From the NCBI GenBank assembly GCA_023459675.1, contig JAEWTC010000169.1, positions 1-6,761 on the forward strand: 6,761 bases of DNA, in the 5' to 3' direction. The DNA comes from Bacillota bacterium (GTDB lineage: Bacteria; Bacillota; Clostridia; Christensenellales; Aristaeellaceae). Both the position numbers and the translations under genes were made by a program. The first letter of the stretch is position 1; each line of letters begins with the position of its first letter. Positions 5,295 to 6,761 of the stretch are shown piece by piece. Under the pieces are notes generated by a model. It was not told the DNA's origin, did no database searches, and was given only the letters and a program-made list of their open reading frames with translations.

Positions 5295-5932
5295 AGATCG
5301 ACCTTCGCAAACCGCGCGGCGGACAGCCGGTAGGCGGCGTAGTTCAGCCCGGCGAACACGGCGACGCCGCCGGCCAGCACGGCCACGTGCGTGCCGGTGG
5401 TCTGCATACCGTCCAGCACGCGGGTAAAGGGCAGGTAGATGACGCCCAGCTCCACCGCCGCGGCAAACAGCACGGCGGCGGTTGTGGCGAAGATCGTCGG
5501 CACGCCGATTTTGTACGCCGTTTTGTAAAACATCGGAAGCAGCACGAGGTTGAACAGCCCGAACATCACAAACGACAACCCCAGAAATGAAAGGTTCGCG
5601 TCCATAAACAGATAGTTGGGCGACGGGAACACCGTAAGCTTCAGCGCCACGCAAACCGCCGCCACGGCAAGCTGCAATAGTTCCAGCGCGACCATGGAAA
5701 GCACCCGCGCCTTAACGATATCCCGGCGCAGCACCGGCTGCGTTGCGGAGAAATAGACCTCCTTATAGGTCTTGGACAGGGCGAACAGGTTGGGCGCGCT
5801 CATAAAACAGAAGTACAAAAGCGCGATGAAGTACAGCCACTCCGGGATCAGCACCAGAAGGCTGAGCAGCGCCGTTGCGTAGAACAGCGGGTTGATCACC
5901 AATTTGAATTCCTTATACAGAAGCGCTTTCAT
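5291..5932 (-). CDS. ABC-2 type transporter permease
   Basis: This 213-residue integral membrane protein opens MKALLYKEFKLVINPLFYAT, the usual start of small ABC-2 permeases, where an amphipathic entry helix precedes helix 1. About six hydrophobic segments follow (near residues 15-30, 31-52, 82-106, 118-138, 147-168 and 182-202), and it ends in RFAKVDL. It would form the membrane channel for the ATPase encoded just upstream. In-frame ATGs also occur at 5956 and 5944, but ATG 5932 is preferred: a reverse-strand AAAGGA lies upstream (5944-5949), and the protein then begins as the family does. With this start it overlaps the end of the ATPase gene by 20 nt and shares ATGA with the GntR gene. The substrate cannot be told from the sequence. 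Confidence 0.88.
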   Translation of the reverse strand: MKALLYKEFKLVINPLFYATALLSLLVLIPEWLYFIALLYFCFMSAPNLFALSKTYKEVYFSATQPVLRRDIVKARVLSMVALELLQLAVAAVCVALKLTVFPSPNYLFMDANLSFLGLSFVMFGLFNLVLLPMFYKTAYKIGVPTIFATTAAVLFAAAVELGVIYLPFTRVLDGMQTTGTHVAVLAGGVAVFAGLNYAAYRLSAARFAKVDL

Positions 5933-6761
5933 GCGCGTGCACATCCTTTCGTTCATGGTATACCATGATGTCCTCCAGGGTCGGCGCCTCCACCGTCAGG
6001 CTATCGTCCGCGGGCACGGCGGCGGTTTGTATAAGCGCCTGAAAGCCGAACGCGTGCAGCCGCCAGGAAACGGCGCCGCCCTTCAGCGCGTCCAGCTTCC
6101 CGGCCGGGCCCTTCACCATGCGGTACTTGGCAATCAGATCGTCCTTGGCGCAGCTTTCCAGCAGCGAGCCGTTTTGGATGTAGGTAATGTAATCGGCGCA
6201 CTTGTCCAGATCGCTGGTGATGTGCGTGGAAAACAGAATGGACTTCTCCCCATCCTCGATCAGCTCCTGAAACAGCTCCAACAGATCGTCCCGGGCTACG
6301 GGATCCAGCCCCGAGGTGGGTTCGTCCAGAATCAGCAGCTCCGCGTTATGGGACAGCGCCAGCGCCAGCGAGTATTTCACGCGCATACCGGAGGAAAGCT
6401 CATCCACCTTTTTGTTCTCATCCAGGCCGAAACGGCGCAGGTATTCCTGGTACAGCGTATGGTTCCAGCCCGGGTAGAAACGCCGCACGACGGCGGTAAT
6501 CTGCCGCAGCTTATGCTTGGGGAAATAGTCCGTTTCCCCCATCATGAAGCCGATTTTCTGCTTCACTTCCAGCTCGTGGAGCGCGAAATCCTCCCCGAAT
6601 ACGCGCACGGTACCGCCATCCTTGTTGACAAGCCCGAGGATTGCCTTGAGCGTGGTGGTTTTGCCCGCGCCGTTGGAGCCGATGAACCCCATGATGTACC
6701 CATGCTCCAGCGAAAACGAGACGCCGTTCAGCCGGAACGCGGGGTAGTTTTTGCTGAGTTT
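5913..6761 (-). CDS. ABC transporter ATP-binding protein, BcrA/YtrB type (partial, N-terminus outside the window)
   Basis: The reverse strand is open to the right edge and gives 282 visible residues, lacking probably only about 5-10 at the N-terminus. An internal ATG at 6692 would cut off the first strands, so it is not the start; the residues before it (KLSKNYPAFRLNGVSFSLE) are normal ABC sequence. Walker A is GSNGAGKTT (visible residues 28-36), the signature is LSSGM (122-126), Walker B is LLILDEP (142-148), followed by the D-loop SGLDP, and the H-loop is STH. The Q-loop region reads GFMMGETDYF, with no obvious Gln. LSSGM for LSGGQ is common in the BcrA/YtrB group. The C-terminal 80 residues form an extension. 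Two subunits should drive export of a lipid or antimicrobial-type substrate through the permease encoded next, which overlaps this gene by 20 nt. Confidence 0.93.
   Translation of the reverse strand, partial: KLSKNYPAFRLNGVSFSLEHGYIMGFIGSNGAGKTTTLKAILGLVNKDGGTVRVFGEDFALHELEVKQKIGFMMGETDYFPKHKLRQITAVVRRFYPGWNHTLYQEYLRRFGLDENKKVDELSSGMRVKYSLALALSHNAELLILDEPTSGLDPVARDDLLELFQELIEDGEKSILFSTHITSDLDKCADYITYIQNGSLLESCAKDDLIAKYRMVKGPAGKLDALKGGAVSWRLHAFGFQALIQTAAVPADDSLTVEAPTLEDIMVYHERKDVHAHESASV

Overview
The window looks like chromosomal DNA from a fairly GC-rich Gram-positive bacterium, most likely a clostridial member of the Bacillota. The reasons are strong AGGAGG-type ribosome binding sites, consensus sigma-A-type promoters, a LytR-CpsA-Psr (LCP) cell-wall enzyme, and a BcrA/YtrB-type ABC exporter with a YtrA-like GntR regulator. 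This assignment is inferred from gene content and style; there is no rRNA or other phylogenetic marker. I see no tRNA, rRNA, CRISPR array, insertion sequence or phage gene.

Layout from left to right. (1) The N-terminal part of a TM2-domain membrane protein runs leftward off the window edge (1-188). (2) Divergent from it, a lone flavodoxin-like gene (420-902) has its own extended -10 promoter and a strong hairpin terminator. (3) Convergent with it is a leftward two-gene unit: an LCP-family protein (1831-3153), then, 2 bases after its stop, an unrecognised multi-spanning membrane protein (947-1828). The unit has a good promoter near 3309-3338 and a leader of about 150 nt. (4) A leftward TetR-family repressor (3372-3995) is divergent from a rightward DUF4386-type membrane protein (4133-4801). 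Their AT-rich intergenic region holds a TTGACA-N17-TATAGT promoter and two similar operator-like sites exactly 40 bp apart. (5) A leftward operon at the right edge encodes an ABC ATPase (partial, runs off the window), an ABC-2 permease and a short GntR regulator. The genes overlap one another and are followed by a probable terminator.

How the genes may work together. The TetR protein probably represses both itself and the DUF4386 gene through the paired sites. The GntR protein probably autoregulates the ABC operon in response to a membrane or cell-wall-active compound. The LCP protein and its coupled membrane partner are the least familiar unit. The LCP has a cleavable-looking signal peptide and an extra C-terminal helical region, and the partner could hold it at the membrane. 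I found no clear evidence for a wholly new multi-gene system. The LCP/membrane-protein pair and the two-operator switch are the best candidates for a closer look.
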